Assembly (NCBI RefSeq): GCF_000187585.1
Contig: NZ_GL732463.1
Location: 1,509,943-1,573,942 of the forward strand
Direction: 5' to 3'
DNA: 64,000 bases
DNA from: Streptococcus peroris ATCC 700780
GTDB lineage: Bacteria; Bacillota; Bacilli; Lactobacillales; Streptococcaceae
Position 1 is the first letter of the stretch. The number at the start of each line of letters is the position of its first letter. Position numbers and translations under genes: made by a program. This document shows positions 8,104 through 16,740 of this stretch, piece by piece. The notes beneath the pieces are model-generated. The model made no database searches. It worked only from the letters and a program-made list of their open reading frames with translations, and had not been told where the DNA came from.

Positions 8104-8484
8104 TTAGGAAAGCCAACTTGCTTTTGTTGCGAGGCTTTCTTCGACAGCCTTTTGTAGATAGGCAAGAGTCGTCTGACCCTCACTAGTGAGGCAAATAAAA
8201 CTAGCTCGCTTGTCATGCTCACAGCATTTTCGGCTAAGTAAAGCGCAGTTTTTGGCTTCTAGTCGTGCCACCATCCGCGATACTGCACTTGGGCTTAGAT
8301 GGAGTTTATCCGGCAGGTCAATCTGTCTTAAAGATTTTTCTTGGGCCTGATTTAAAAAGTGCAAGAGGTAGAATTCTTTGAGTGTTAGACCTTGTTCACT
8401 TTTCTCAGCGATAGTTTGTTCTAAAAGAGCTTCTAACTCTACTTGTCGGCGGTGAAGGTCGAACCATTTTTCTAAGTAAGTCAT
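8104..8484 (-). CDS. MarR-family transcriptional regulator, cysteine-rich
   Basis: A 126-residue winged-helix repressor; LTLKEFYLLHFL, the recognition region HLSPSAVSRMVARLEAK and the wing region match MarR. The wing contains an unusual set of cysteines (CALLSRKCCEHDKRASFIC), where many MarR proteins have few. I start at the ATG at 8484, which follows AAAGGAGATTGAT, rather than the longer frame. Its own promoter overlaps a copy of the flanking palindrome. A thiol-based or metal-responsive switch is a reasonable inference given the neighbouring thioredoxin gene. Confidence 0.85.
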   Translation of the reverse strand: MTYLEKWFDLHRRQVELEALLEQTIAEKSEQGLTLKEFYLLHFLNQAQEKSLRQIDLPDKLHLSPSAVSRMVARLEAKNCALLSRKCCEHDKRASFICLTSEGQTTLAYLQKAVEESLATKASWLS

Positions 8485-8538
8485 ATCAATCTCCTTTCCT
8501 CTATAATAGTTGTAAATAGATTCGCGCATCTAAGATGC

Positions 8539-8550
8539 TTGCGCACGCAA
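8539..8550. promoter_or_regulatory. Candidate MarR operator 2
   Basis: TTGCGCACGCAA again, within an inverted copy of the operator 1 16-mer. It starts two bases beyond the -10 box of the marR promoter, where a bound repressor would cover the transcription start. Confidence 0.65.
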
Positions 8551-8552
8551 TC

Positions 8553-8581
8553 AGTATACAACTTTTTTTATTCGATAGCAA
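8553..8581 (-). promoter_or_regulatory. Promoter of the marR gene
   Basis: On the minus strand TTGCTA and TATACT are separated by 17 bases. Operator 2 follows directly. The expected leader contains a second small palindrome, GCATCTTAGATGC (8526-8538). Confidence 0.7.
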
Positions 8582-8665
8582 GAAGTGTGTTTCTTGTGTA
8601 TTTCCTTGAAATTTTCTGAAAAAAGAGTAAACTGGTATGCAGAAAGTCTATTTTTGGAGTATACG

Positions 8666-9040
8666 ATGAAGTTATATGTTCAGTTAATGATTCTGTTTGT
8701 GATTTCTCTGATAGGAGAGGGGATTTCGACTTTGTTGCACTTGCCAATTCCTGGTAGTATTATTGGATTGATTATTTTATTTCTAGCTTTGCAGTTCAAG
8801 TGGTTGCGAGTACGACATGTCAACATGGTTGGGAATTTTCTCTTAGCTAATATGACGATTCTCTTTCTGCCTCCTGCAGTTGGGATTATGGAAAAATTTG
8901 ATGTGATTGCTCCTTATTTATTGCCCATTGTCTTGATTGTCTTTTTTGCGGCAGTTATCAATATTATCTTGATTGCGCTTGTAGTTCAGTTTATTAAAAA
9001 GCGTTACGAAGGAGATTACGAAGAAAGAGGTGCCAAATGA
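8666..9040 (+). CDS. lrgA: CidA/LrgA family holin-like protein
   Basis: A 124-residue protein with four hydrophobic segments and the family signature LPIPGSIIGLIILFLAL. LrgA/CidA proteins resemble holins and act with LrgB in murein hydrolase control or, as shown in some bacteria, in pyruvate and metabolite flux. The start is the ATG at 8666 with GGAG seven bases upstream; the longer frame has no RBS. The last codons overlap the lrgB start (ATGA). Function in this organism is inferred from family only. Confidence 0.9.
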   Translation: MKLYVQLMILFVISLIGEGISTLLHLPIPGSIIGLIILFLALQFKWLRVRHVNMVGNFLLANMTILFLPPAVGIMEKFDVIAPYLLPIVLIVFFAAVINIILIALVVQFIKKRYEGDYEERGAK

Positions 9041-9732
9041 GCGAATTTGTATCCAATCCACTTTTTGGGATAGCCTTGTCCATTTTGGCTTATCTTGGAG
9101 GCATGATTATCTTTAGACGGTACCCTCATCCTCTGACAACTCCCTTGCTGCTAGCAACTTTGTTTATCATTGTTTTTCTAAAACTAACTGGTATTTCTTA
9201 TGTTGCCTATTATCAAGGTGGGGTCTATCTCAATAACTTGATTGTTCCCTCAACAGTAGCTTTAGGAATTCCACTATATAAGAGTTTTCACCTCATGAAA
9301 CACCATGTTAGAAGTATTCTACTCAGTAGTTTCCTAGCGGTTGTTGTAAATACCGTTTTTACAGCTTTAGTTGCCAAATTTTTCGGTATGGATTTCTTCT
9401 TGGCGATTTCGCTTTTTCCAAAGTCCGTAACCACAGCCATGGCGGTTGGAATTACGGATAAGTTACAAGGGATAGCAACAATTACTTTGGTAGTCGTGGT
9501 AGCGACTGGTATTTTGACTAGCGTTATTGGGCCAACACTCTTGAAATGGTTGAAAATTAATGATCCGGTAGCTGCTGGTCTTGCTCTGGGAGGAACAGGT
9601 CATGCAGTTGGAACAGGGACAGCATTTCGCTATGGGGCTGTTGCAGGAGCTATGGGAGGTTTAGCCATTGGCGTGACAGGAATCCTGTATGTTTTTATTA
9701 GTCCAATTGTGGCAAGTTTGATATTAAGTTAA
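9037..9732 (+). CDS. lrgB: LrgB family membrane protein
   Basis: A 231-residue multi-pass membrane protein; the family motif SLFPKSVTTAMAVGI and GGTGHAVGTGTAFRYGAVAGAMGGL-type C-terminus are visible in outline. It overlaps lrgA by four bases and a hairpin terminator follows, so lrgAB is a two-gene operon. No LytSR two-component genes are nearby; the adjacent regulator is the divergent MarR protein. Confidence 0.93.
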   Translation: MSEFVSNPLFGIALSILAYLGGMIIFRRYPHPLTTPLLLATLFIIVFLKLTGISYVAYYQGGVYLNNLIVPSTVALGIPLYKSFHLMKHHVRSILLSSFLAVVVNTVFTALVAKFFGMDFFLAISLFPKSVTTAMAVGITDKLQGIATITLVVVVATGILTSVIGPTLLKWLKINDPVAAGLALGGTGHAVGTGTAFRYGAVAGAMGGLAIGVTGILYVFISPIVASLILS

Positions 9733-9733
9733 A

Positions 9734-9763
9734 AAAGCTGGAACAATGTTCCGGCCTTTTTTT
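9734..9763 (+). terminator. Terminator of lrgAB
   Basis: GGAAC and GTTCC with imperfect flanking pairs (AAAAAGCT/GGCCTTTTT) around an AAT loop, followed by a long T run starting just after the lrgB stop codon. Confidence 0.8.
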
Positions 9764-9803
9764 ATTTTTTATGAGACAGTTGATGCAGTCGTTAATGGCA
9801 ATT

Positions 9804-11375
9804 TTAGTTTTTGGATTGTTTAGGGATTTTATCGGCTTTGTAGAGATGGATGACCTGATCATAGCGCTTTAAATCCTCATCGTTATAATGGTGAATAACC
9901 TCGATAACCGTTTGAGGTAGAGAAAAGAGGAGGTCACTGATTTTTTGACTGTTTTCTGAATCCAGATTAGCCTTGGCTTCGTCTGCTAGGATCAACCGGC
10001 TGTTGTGGTAGAGTGCACGCGCAATTTCAAGCCGTTGTTTTTCACCACCAGATAAGCTATCTTCGTTCAGATTTCTATGCTTTAAGCTATCTAAGCCAGT
10101 CTGTTTGAGAATGGATTCAAGTTTAGAGACATTTTTGACAGCACCGAGAGTGATATTTTCTTCAAGAGAGAGGCTGTTGAAATAATGACTAGACTGGAGG
10201 ATGTAGGAGCTAACACTAGTAATTTCTTCTCGAGAAAGACTTTGATCTGCAAAGGAGATGTGCCCGTGCGTAGGTTGCTGGTCTCCATGGATAAGATTGA
10301 GTAGGCTGGTCTTTCCAGAACCACTTTCACCAATGATAGCAATTTTTTCTCCTTGCTTGATATGCAGTGAAAGCGGAGCTAGGATTGCTTGTCCATCAGC
10401 TTCTAGACTAATTTCTTGTAATTGGATTGGGTAAATATCTGTGATTGGATGTGGAAGGCTAGGGTCCTTTTCATTTAACAGTTTCTGGTATTTTTCGCGA
10501 AGGTAGTTGGTAGATTTGCGGGTGTTGGTGAAGTAAGCTAGCTCTTGAAACTGATACCCTATGTTGTGGGAAACGAGATAGATAGCTACAAAGCTCGCAG
10601 CACTGAGATGACCATAGTAGGTCATGAAACCACCAATCACAATTGGAGCGACAGAGCAAAAGGCATCGATGCTGTTAGTCACAAGACTATTGAGTGTCCG
10701 TTGCTTTTCATAGGCAATCTCTGTAGTTAGACTGGATTTAAGTTTCTCTTGATAGCGATTAAAAAAGAAAGTCTGTCCATGATAATGACGGATTTGTTGA
10801 TTTCCTGCGATAAAGTTGGTTAAACTAGCTAGATAAGTCTGGTTGGATTTAGAACGATTTTCAGACAGGGCATCTAATCGTTTGGAACCAATGGAGCTAC
10901 AGAGAACAGGAAAGGAATAAAAGAGGATAAAGATCAATCCCAGATAGAAGTTGGTCCATAAGGCATAGATGATTGATACTGAAGTGAAACCAATAGATGA
11001 AATGATGATAACCGTTGGTTCGATGTAGTTGTTTTCTAATTGCTTTACATCATTTTCCAAATCAGATAAAATATCTTGTTCAGAGATATGGTAGCTATGT
11101 AAAAAGCGATGAAAGATAGCACTTTTCATTCCGAATTTGAAATCTGTAATGACTCGTGCATAGTAATATCGTTTCCCAGCTAGGCCGAGTAAAAGGATGA
11201 GGTTTCCTAGAATCCCTAAGATAAGTACTTTCCAGAGGAGATTGAGCTCTTGATTGGTAAAACTAGCGACGATATTCTGAACTAAGGCGGGAGTGATAAT
11301 AGCTTCCAGCCAAGTGATGACAATTGACAATAAATACAGGGTGAGGTGTTTTTTGGTGACAAATTTTCTTAGCAT
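9804..11375 (-). CDS. ABC transporter with fused permease and ATPase domains
   Basis: A 523-residue half-transporter of exporter type. About five to six hydrophobic segments fill residues 10-290. The ATPase follows with Walker A GESGSGKTS, signature LSGGEKQRLEIARAL and Walker B LILADEA. I start at the ATG at 11375, which has GGGAGGG upstream; the longer frame has none. It is followed by no clear partner, so it may work as a homodimer. Substrate unknown; peptide or drug export is typical. It is separated from the next ABC genes by a strong terminator. Confidence 0.88.
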   Translation of the reverse strand: MLRKFVTKKHLTLYLLSIVITWLEAIITPALVQNIVASFTNQELNLLWKVLILGILGNLILLLGLAGKRYYYARVITDFKFGMKSAIFHRFLHSYHISEQDILSDLENDVKQLENNYIEPTVIIISSIGFTSVSIIYALWTNFYLGLIFILFYSFPVLCSSIGSKRLDALSENRSKSNQTYLASLTNFIAGNQQIRHYHGQTFFFNRYQEKLKSSLTTEIAYEKQRTLNSLVTNSIDAFCSVAPIVIGGFMTYYGHLSAASFVAIYLVSHNIGYQFQELAYFTNTRKSTNYLREKYQKLLNEKDPSLPHPITDIYPIQLQEISLEADGQAILAPLSLHIKQGEKIAIIGESGSGKTSLLNLIHGDQQPTHGHISFADQSLSREEITSVSSYILQSSHYFNSLSLEENITLGAVKNVSKLESILKQTGLDSLKHRNLNEDSLSGGEKQRLEIARALYHNSRLILADEAKANLDSENSQKISDLLFSLPQTVIEVIHHYNDEDLKRYDQVIHLYKADKIPKQSKN

Positions 11376-11462
11376 GGATATGAACCCTCCCTTTTCATCA
11401 GAGTAATCAATTAAAGTTATTATACTCTTTTTTGTAAAAGAATTCACATGAAAAAAATTAAG

Positions 11463-11497
11463 AAAAGTCTAGCAAAACAGTGTTTGCTAGACTTTTT
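11463..11497. terminator. Terminator between two ABC transporter units
   Basis: AAAAGTCTAGCAAA and TTTGCTAGACTTTT form a perfect 14-bp stem with a six-base loop. It directly follows the stop codon of the minus-strand permease gene at 11502 and can act in both directions. Confidence 0.92.
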
Positions 11498-11501
11498 ATG
11501 G

Positions 11502-12254
11502 TTATTGAAGGTTGACCTTGTTTTTCAAGATGTAGTAGGTGCCAACATAGGCAATGATAGATAAAATCAAGTTTTTGACTGTTTGAAGGTATAAAAACCA
11601 ATTAAAGTTGTTGCCATATAAATTCAAATCAAATAAACTATCAATTCGGAAGAAAATTCCAAAAAAGCTTAAAATGATGTTGATGACAATGTAAGCAAGA
11701 ACTGCAAGGGCTGTACGATATTCGTTAAAGAGTTGCCCAATGGAAATGGATAGATAAATCAAGAGGATACCAAAGACAGAATTGAACACAAGGTAGGGGA
11801 TGTAAATCCAGTCTTCAAATAAATGAATGCTGAAGAAACGATAGATGTAGATGTAATCTTTTTCTAGAGGAGATAGGAAAATGATAATAGAGATGCTTGC
11901 TACAAAAACAATGTAACTAAGCAAGGTCCAGACAAAGGCACCAAAGAGTTTGGATAGAATAATATGGTGTTCAGATACTGGAAGTGTCAGTGTCAGATAC
12001 CCTTGACGCTCATAAACACTTCCCTTGAATCTCCGAATGATGAGAATGAGAGTAGAGATAAAGAGCGTGATCATCAAACCACCAAATACAAGCGATAAAA
12101 AGAAAAAGATTAAGGTGTCATCGACATTTTTTAACTGGGCTAGAGCTCCAGACTGGTAACCAATTAAAACGGAAATTCCAAGGATAACGCCGTAGAGAGA
12201 AAGGTACCATTTATTGACATTTTTAAATTCATAACGAACTAAATTCCAAAACAT
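11502..12254 (-). CDS. ABC-2 type permease
   Basis: A 250-residue protein with six hydrophobic segments spread along its length and an N-terminus (MFWNLVRYEFKNV) typical of ABC-2 permeases. It follows the ATPase gene by 15 bases and both follow a GntR regulator, an arrangement like the YtrA-type transporter operons that respond to cell-wall stress or regulate membrane homeostasis. Substrate is not evident. Confidence 0.85.
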   Translation of the reverse strand: MFWNLVRYEFKNVNKWYLSLYGVILGISVLIGYQSGALAQLKNVDDTLIFFFLSLVFGGLMITLFISTLILIIRRFKGSVYERQGYLTLTLPVSEHHIILSKLFGAFVWTLLSYIVFVASISIIIFLSPLEKDYIYIYRFFSIHLFEDWIYIPYLVFNSVFGILLIYLSISIGQLFNEYRTALAVLAYIVINIILSFFGIFFRIDSLFDLNLYGNNFNWFLYLQTVKNLILSIIAYVGTYYILKNKVNLQ

Positions 12255-12269
12255 AATAATCTCCTTTGC

Positions 12270-12965
12270 TTAAGCTTTAAACTCATGTCGGAAGAGTTGG
12301 TCGATGGACTCTCCTGTCTCAGAACGGATATCATCTACATTTCCTTGACGAACGACTTTTCCATCTTTGAGGAAGATAATTTCATCCAAGATGGGTTCAA
12401 TATCAGAAATCAAGTGCGTTGAAATAATGACAGTTGAAGTCTGAGAGTAGTTGTTAATAATGGTATTCAAGATATAGTCACGAGCAGCAGGGTCTACTCC
12501 ACCGATAGGCTCATCAAGTATATATAGTCGTGCTTCTCGACTCATGACAAGGATGAGTTGCACCTTTTCCTTAGTCCCTTTGGAAAGCTTTTTAAAGCGG
12601 CTATTTTCATCAATACCGAGATCACGAAGAAGGTGGAGGGCACGTTCTAGATTGAAATCTTTATAAAAGGTCTTGAAATAGGTTAGGGCTTCCTTGACCT
12701 TCATTTGTTCATTGAGATAAGTTGTATCTGGAAGGTAAGAAACAATGGCTTTTGTGGCTGGACTCGGAGTCATATCGTCGATGAGAATATGACCTTGTTC
12801 TGGTTGAAGAAGACCGTTGATGAGTTTAATCAGGGTTGTTTTTCCGGAACCGTTTGGTCCGAGGAGACCAACGATCTTTCCAGCTGGGATTTCAAGGGAA
12901 ACATTTTGAAGAGCAGGGCTTGCTCCATAGAATTTTGAAACATTTTCAAACGTTAACAAGGTCAT
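12270..12965 (-). CDS. ABC transporter ATP-binding protein
   Basis: A 231-residue ATPase with Walker A GPNGSGKTT (about residues 36-44), a divergent signature KLSKGTKEKVQL, Walker B LYILDEP and the H-loop STHL. It partners the permease downstream. The ATG lies three bases beyond the stop codon of the GntR gene, so the three genes are one operon. Confidence 0.92.
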   Translation of the reverse strand: MTLLTFENVSKFYGASPALQNVSLEIPAGKIVGLLGPNGSGKTTLIKLINGLLQPEQGHILIDDMTPSPATKAIVSYLPDTTYLNEQMKVKEALTYFKTFYKDFNLERALHLLRDLGIDENSRFKKLSKGTKEKVQLILVMSREARLYILDEPIGGVDPAARDYILNTIINNYSQTSTVIISTHLISDIEPILDEIIFLKDGKVVRQGNVDDIRSETGESIDQLFRHEFKA

Positions 12966-12968
12966 AGT

Positions 12969-13334
12969 TTAAACTCCTTCAATATAATCTCTCAAAACAA
13001 TAGGTAGTTCTTCTTTTTCATAGCCAAATTCTACCATGACTGTGACAAACTGTTGCAGTTGTTCTACGGATAGTTGTTTACGGGATTGGCGGATTAAGTC
13101 CAAATCTTCTGTGACAAAACGTCCTGCGGTCCGCTTGGTGTAGACGAAGCCTTCTCTTTCCAGATTTGAAAGGGCACGTTGAATAGTGTTTGGATTGACG
13201 CCAGCCTCGCTAGCCAGTTCTCTGACAGTTGGCAGTTGTTGATTAGGCTCGAGTTTATGTGAAACAATTTGTAATTTAATTTTTTCCATAATCTGCATAT
13301 AAAGGGGTTTGTTGTTATCAAATGTCCAGGACAT
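12969..13334 (-). CDS. GntR-family regulator (YtrA-like)
   Basis: A 121-residue regulator: winged-helix domain with PLYMQIMEKIKLQI, LPTVRELASEAGVNPNTIQRAL and GFVYTKRTAGRFV, followed by only a short C-terminal arm. This short form is the YtrA subfamily, normally an autorepressor of an adjacent ABC operon. AAGGAGACC precedes the ATG at 13334; a GTG three bases upstream is closer to the RBS than usual. Its promoter region is shared divergently with nrdR. Confidence 0.9.
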   Translation of the reverse strand: MSWTFDNNKPLYMQIMEKIKLQIVSHKLEPNQQLPTVRELASEAGVNPNTIQRALSNLEREGFVYTKRTAGRFVTEDLDLIRQSRKQLSVEQLQQFVTVMVEFGYEKEELPIVLRDYIEGV

Positions 13335-13420
13335 CACGGTCTCCTTTCAACAATTTCTTTTTGTGTCACTTAAATAATACAACTAAACAAAAAACTTGTC
13401 AAGCCAAAAGGAGAATTATT

Positions 13421-13448
13421 TTGGGAATTGCTCAAAAAATGGTATAAT
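13421..13448 (+). promoter_or_regulatory. nrdR promoter
   Basis: TTGGGA and TATAAT are separated by 16 bases, with an extended TGG before the -10 box. AAGGAGGGG and the nrdR ATG follow within 30 bases. Confidence 0.75.
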
Positions 13449-13476
13449 GGAAAGAAAACGACAAGGAGGGGAAGGC

Positions 13477-13950
13477 ATGCGTTGTCCAAAATGTGGAGCT
13501 ACAAAATCTAGTGTAATTGATAGCCGTCAAGCCGAAGAAGGAAATACGATTAGAAGAAGACGTGAGTGCGAAGAATGCCAACATCGTTTTACGACCTATG
13601 AACGTGTAGAAGAAAGAACCTTGGTTGTCGTTAAGAAAGATGGCACACGGGAGCAGTTTTCAAGAGATAAAATCTTTAATGGGATTATTCGTTCGGCCCA
13701 AAAACGTCCGGTATCCAGTGATGAGATTGGTATGGTCGTTAGTCGTATCGAACAAAAACTCCTCAGTCGTAATGATAATGAAATTCAAAGTGAGGATATC
13801 GGTTCTCTCGTTATGGAAGAATTGGCAGAACTAGATGAAATCACCTACGTTCGTTTTGCTAGTGTCTATCGTAGCTTTAAAGACGTGAGTGAACTCGAAA
13901 ATCTTCTCAAACAAATTACGCAATCTTCAAAGAAGAAAAAGGAAAAATAA
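13477..13950 (+). CDS. nrdR: Transcriptional repressor NrdR
   Basis: A 157-residue repressor of ribonucleotide reductase genes. The N-terminal zinc ribbon is visible (CPKCG at residues 3-7 and CEECQHRF about residue 31), followed by an ATP-cone domain ([15 protein letters not shown]). NrdR senses dNTP/ATP balance. I use the ATG at 13477, which has AAGGAGGGG; the longer frame would add 27 residues before the zinc ribbon. It heads the replication-linked run nrdR-dnaB-dnaI. Confidence 0.97.
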   Translation: MRCPKCGATKSSVIDSRQAEEGNTIRRRRECEECQHRFTTYERVEERTLVVVKKDGTREQFSRDKIFNGIIRSAQKRPVSSDEIGMVVSRIEQKLLSRNDNEIQSEDIGSLVMEELAELDEITYVRFASVYRSFKDVSELENLLKQITQSSKKKKEK

Positions 13951-15120
13951 ATGAAGCCTAATGATCGTTTTTCTTTTCTAAAGAATAATCGGGTGTCGCA
14001 AGATCCCATAACTCTGGTGCAGTGCTACCTCCCGATTATCGGTCAGGATGCGCTAAACCTTTACCTTTATACCTTAGCCTTTTGGGATAATGGACAAAAG
14101 GAGCACCTTTTTGCTGCTATTCTCAATCATCTCAATTTTGGGATGGACAGACTCTTAAAAGCTTTTAAAATCTTATCGGCTTTCAATTTGATTACCCTCT
14201 ATCAAAAGGGTGACGTCTATGAACTTGCCATTCAACCAACGCTTTCTCAATCTGACTTCTTGCGTCATACGGTTTATCGTACCTTATTGGAGAAAAAAAT
14301 TGGTGATTCAGCAGTATCTGATTTGTGCGGGGTGAAAGCAGATGGAGAAGCTTTAACTGTTCCTCTAAGTCAAGCCTTTCCAGAAATTGAAGACTTGGCT
14401 AGTCATGATGAAACACCAGTAAAAGCTAATTTTAAAAATGATTTTGATTTAGAACATTTTCGTCAGCTTATGGCAAGAGATGGCCTACGTTTCCAAGATG
14501 AGCAGTCAGATGTTTTAGAACTTTTTAAAATTGCTGACGAGAAAAAATGGACCTGGTTTGAGACCTATCAACTAGCCAAAGCGACAGCAGTTTCACAAGT
14601 CATTTCTGTCAAGCGCATGCGTGAAAAATTAGTACAAAAGTCTATTTCATCAGATTTTAATTCCCAAGAAGAGACAGTTATCAGAGAAGCTAAACGTAAA
14701 ACTGCCCTGCAATTTTTAGCAGAAATCAAACAGACACGAAAGGCTGGCATCATCCAAGCTGAACGCGATTTGTTAAAACAGATGGCAGACCTAGGCTTGC
14801 TTGATGAAGTTATCAATGTCGTTATACTCTTGACCTTTAACAAGGTTGACTCGGCCAATCTCAATGAAAAATATGCCATGAAAGTGGCCAATGATTACTC
14901 TTATAACAAGATTAGATCTGCTGAAGAAGCTGTGCTCCGTATCAGAGAGAAGAATCAAAAAGGACAAGAACAAAAAACGGCAAAGACAACCAAAGAGAAA
15001 AGCAATGTCCCAAAATGGAGTAATCCAGAGTATAAAAATGAAACCAGCGAAGAAACTCGCTTGGAATTAGAACGTAAGAAAAAAGAAATGTTAGCCCGCT
15101 TAGGAAAAGGAGGAGACTAG
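13951..15120 (+). CDS. dnaB: Replication initiation and helicase-loading protein DnaB (Gram-positive type)
   Basis: A 389-residue protein that acts with DnaD and DnaI to load the replicative helicase at the origin. The N-terminal DnaB/DnaD winged-helix region (VQCYLPIIGQDALNLYLY) and the later DnaD-like helical domain with a charged C-terminal tail fit the streptococcal family. It starts on the base after the nrdR stop codon and ends just before dnaI, so translation is probably coupled. Confidence 0.93.
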   Translation: MKPNDRFSFLKNNRVSQDPITLVQCYLPIIGQDALNLYLYTLAFWDNGQKEHLFAAILNHLNFGMDRLLKAFKILSAFNLITLYQKGDVYELAIQPTLSQSDFLRHTVYRTLLEKKIGDSAVSDLCGVKADGEALTVPLSQAFPEIEDLASHDETPVKANFKNDFDLEHFRQLMARDGLRFQDEQSDVLELFKIADEKKWTWFETYQLAKATAVSQVISVKRMREKLVQKSISSDFNSQEETVIREAKRKTALQFLAEIKQTRKAGIIQAERDLLKQMADLGLLDEVINVVILLTFNKVDSANLNEKYAMKVANDYSYNKIRSAEEAVLRIREKNQKGQEQKTAKTTKEKSNVPKWSNPEYKNETSEETRLELERKKKEMLARLGKGGD

Positions 15121-16017
15121 ATGGAAAGTGTAGGAGATGTGCTTAAAAGTCATCCCAGTCGTTTTCAATACCAGGACTTGGTCCAACAGATTGTAAAAGA
15201 TCCGGATGTTGCGGCCTTTATCCAGAAGGAATCTCTCAGTCAAGAGGAATTGAATCGTAGTATCTCTAAGTTTAACCAGTACATCACTGAGCGCGATAAG
15301 TTCTTTCGCGGAGATACCGACTATGTTGCCCGTGGATACAAGCCAATTCTAGTTATGAATCATGGTTACGCAGATGTAGCTTATGAGGAAACTCCGGAAC
15401 TGATTGCAGCTGAGAAAGAAGCGGCTATCAAGAATCGCCTCAGACTGATTAATCTTCCAGCTAGTCTTAAAAAAGCTAGTTTGGCCCAAGTTGACTTAGA
15501 TGATGAAGGGCGTTTGCCAGTTTTTGAAAAGCTCTTTACCTTTGTTGAGCAATATCCAGAAGTCCGTAAAGGTCTTTATCTCTATGGAGACTTTGGTGTT
15601 GGGAAGAGTTTTATGGTAGCTGCCCTAGCCCATGATTTGTCAGAAAAACGTGGCGTTTCATCTACTCTTCTTCATTATCCGAGTTTTGTCATTGATGTCA
15701 AAAATGCTATCGGTGATGGGAATGTCAAGAATGTAGTCGATGAAATCAAGCAAGCTGAAGTCTTGATTTTTGATGATATTGGCGCGGAACAATCAACACC
15801 TTGGGTGCGTGATGAAGTCTTGCAAGTCATTCTCCAGTATCGTATGCAGGAAGATTTGCCGACCTTCTTTACCTCAAATTTCAATTTTGAAGATTTGGAA
15901 AAACATTTTGCTAAAGGTAGGAACGGAAACGATGAAACCTGGGAAGCTAGACGTGTGATGGAGCGTATCCGCTATTTAGCAGAAGAGACACGACTAGAAG
16001 GAGAAAATCGCCGATGA
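15121..16017 (+). CDS. dnaI: Primosomal protein DnaI (helicase loader ATPase)
   Basis: A 298-residue AAA+ ATPase that loads the replicative helicase. An N-terminal helicase-binding region precedes Walker A GDFGVGKS (about residues 157-164) and Walker B VLIFDDIGAE (about 217). The start abuts the dnaB stop codon, and the final ATGA overlaps the next gene. Length and order match streptococcal dnaB-dnaI pairs. Confidence 0.95.
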   Translation: MESVGDVLKSHPSRFQYQDLVQQIVKDPDVAAFIQKESLSQEELNRSISKFNQYITERDKFFRGDTDYVARGYKPILVMNHGYADVAYEETPELIAAEKEAAIKNRLRLINLPASLKKASLAQVDLDDEGRLPVFEKLFTFVEQYPEVRKGLYLYGDFGVGKSFMVAALAHDLSEKRGVSSTLLHYPSFVIDVKNAIGDGNVKNVVDEIKQAEVLIFDDIGAEQSTPWVRDEVLQVILQYRMQEDLPTFFTSNFNFEDLEKHFAKGRNGNDETWEARRVMERIRYLAEETRLEGENRR

Positions 16018-16727
16018 GTGAAACGATTCAATTAATGAAATCTCATACCTCGGTTCGCAGATTTAATGAAGAAGCGATTCCTCAAGAAGATTTAAATACC
16101 ATTTTGTCTGCAGGACAAATGGCTTCTTCTTGGAAAAATTTCCAATCCTATTCTGTGATTGTAGTCAGAAGTCAAGAAAAGAAAGATGCTCTTTATGAGC
16201 TAGTTCCTCAGGAAGCGATTCGTCAGTCTGCTGCCTTTCTCCTCTTTGTAGGTGATTTAAACCGTGCAGAAAAAGGAGCTCGTCTCCATACGGATACTTT
16301 CCAACCTCAAGGAGTGGAAGGACTTCTTATCACCTCTGTGGACGCAGCATTAGCTGGGCAAAACACCTTGCTTGCGGCAGAAAGCCTTGGCTATGGTGGA
16401 GTGATTATCGGTTTGGTGCGTTACAAATCTGTTGAATTAGCAGAATTGTTCAAGCTTCCTGACTACACCTATCCAGTTTTTGGGATTGCGCTCGGTGTTC
16501 CAAACCAACAACATGATGTCAAACCAAGATTACCACTCGAAAATGTTGTGTTTGAGGAAGAATACCAAGAACAAACAACTGAGGCTATTGAAGCCTATGA
16601 CCGTGTGCAGACTGAATACGCAGGAGCGCGTGCGACTACGACTTGGAGTCAACGTCTTGCAGAGCAATTCGGTCAGCCTGAACCAAGCTCAACTAGAGAA
16701 AATCTTGAACAAAAGAACTTATTGTAG
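16014..16727 (+). CDS. NADPH-dependent oxidoreductase of the nitroreductase family
   Basis: A 237-residue FMN-dependent reductase of NfsA/NfrA type. SVRRFNEEAIPQEDL near residue 13 is the FMN-binding start and GYGGVIIGLVRY and YPVFGIALGVP are later family blocks. It reduces quinones, nitro compounds or flavin with NADPH. The ATGA overlap with dnaI and 13-base gap to der suggest one transcript, though no functional link is obvious. Confidence 0.9.
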   Translation: MSETIQLMKSHTSVRRFNEEAIPQEDLNTILSAGQMASSWKNFQSYSVIVVRSQEKKDALYELVPQEAIRQSAAFLLFVGDLNRAEKGARLHTDTFQPQGVEGLLITSVDAALAGQNTLLAAESLGYGGVIIGLVRYKSVELAELFKLPDYTYPVFGIALGVPNQQHDVKPRLPLENVVFEEEYQEQTTEAIEAYDRVQTEYAGARATTTWSQRLAEQFGQPEPSSTRENLEQKNLL

Positions 16728-16740
16728 AAAGTGAGAAAAC

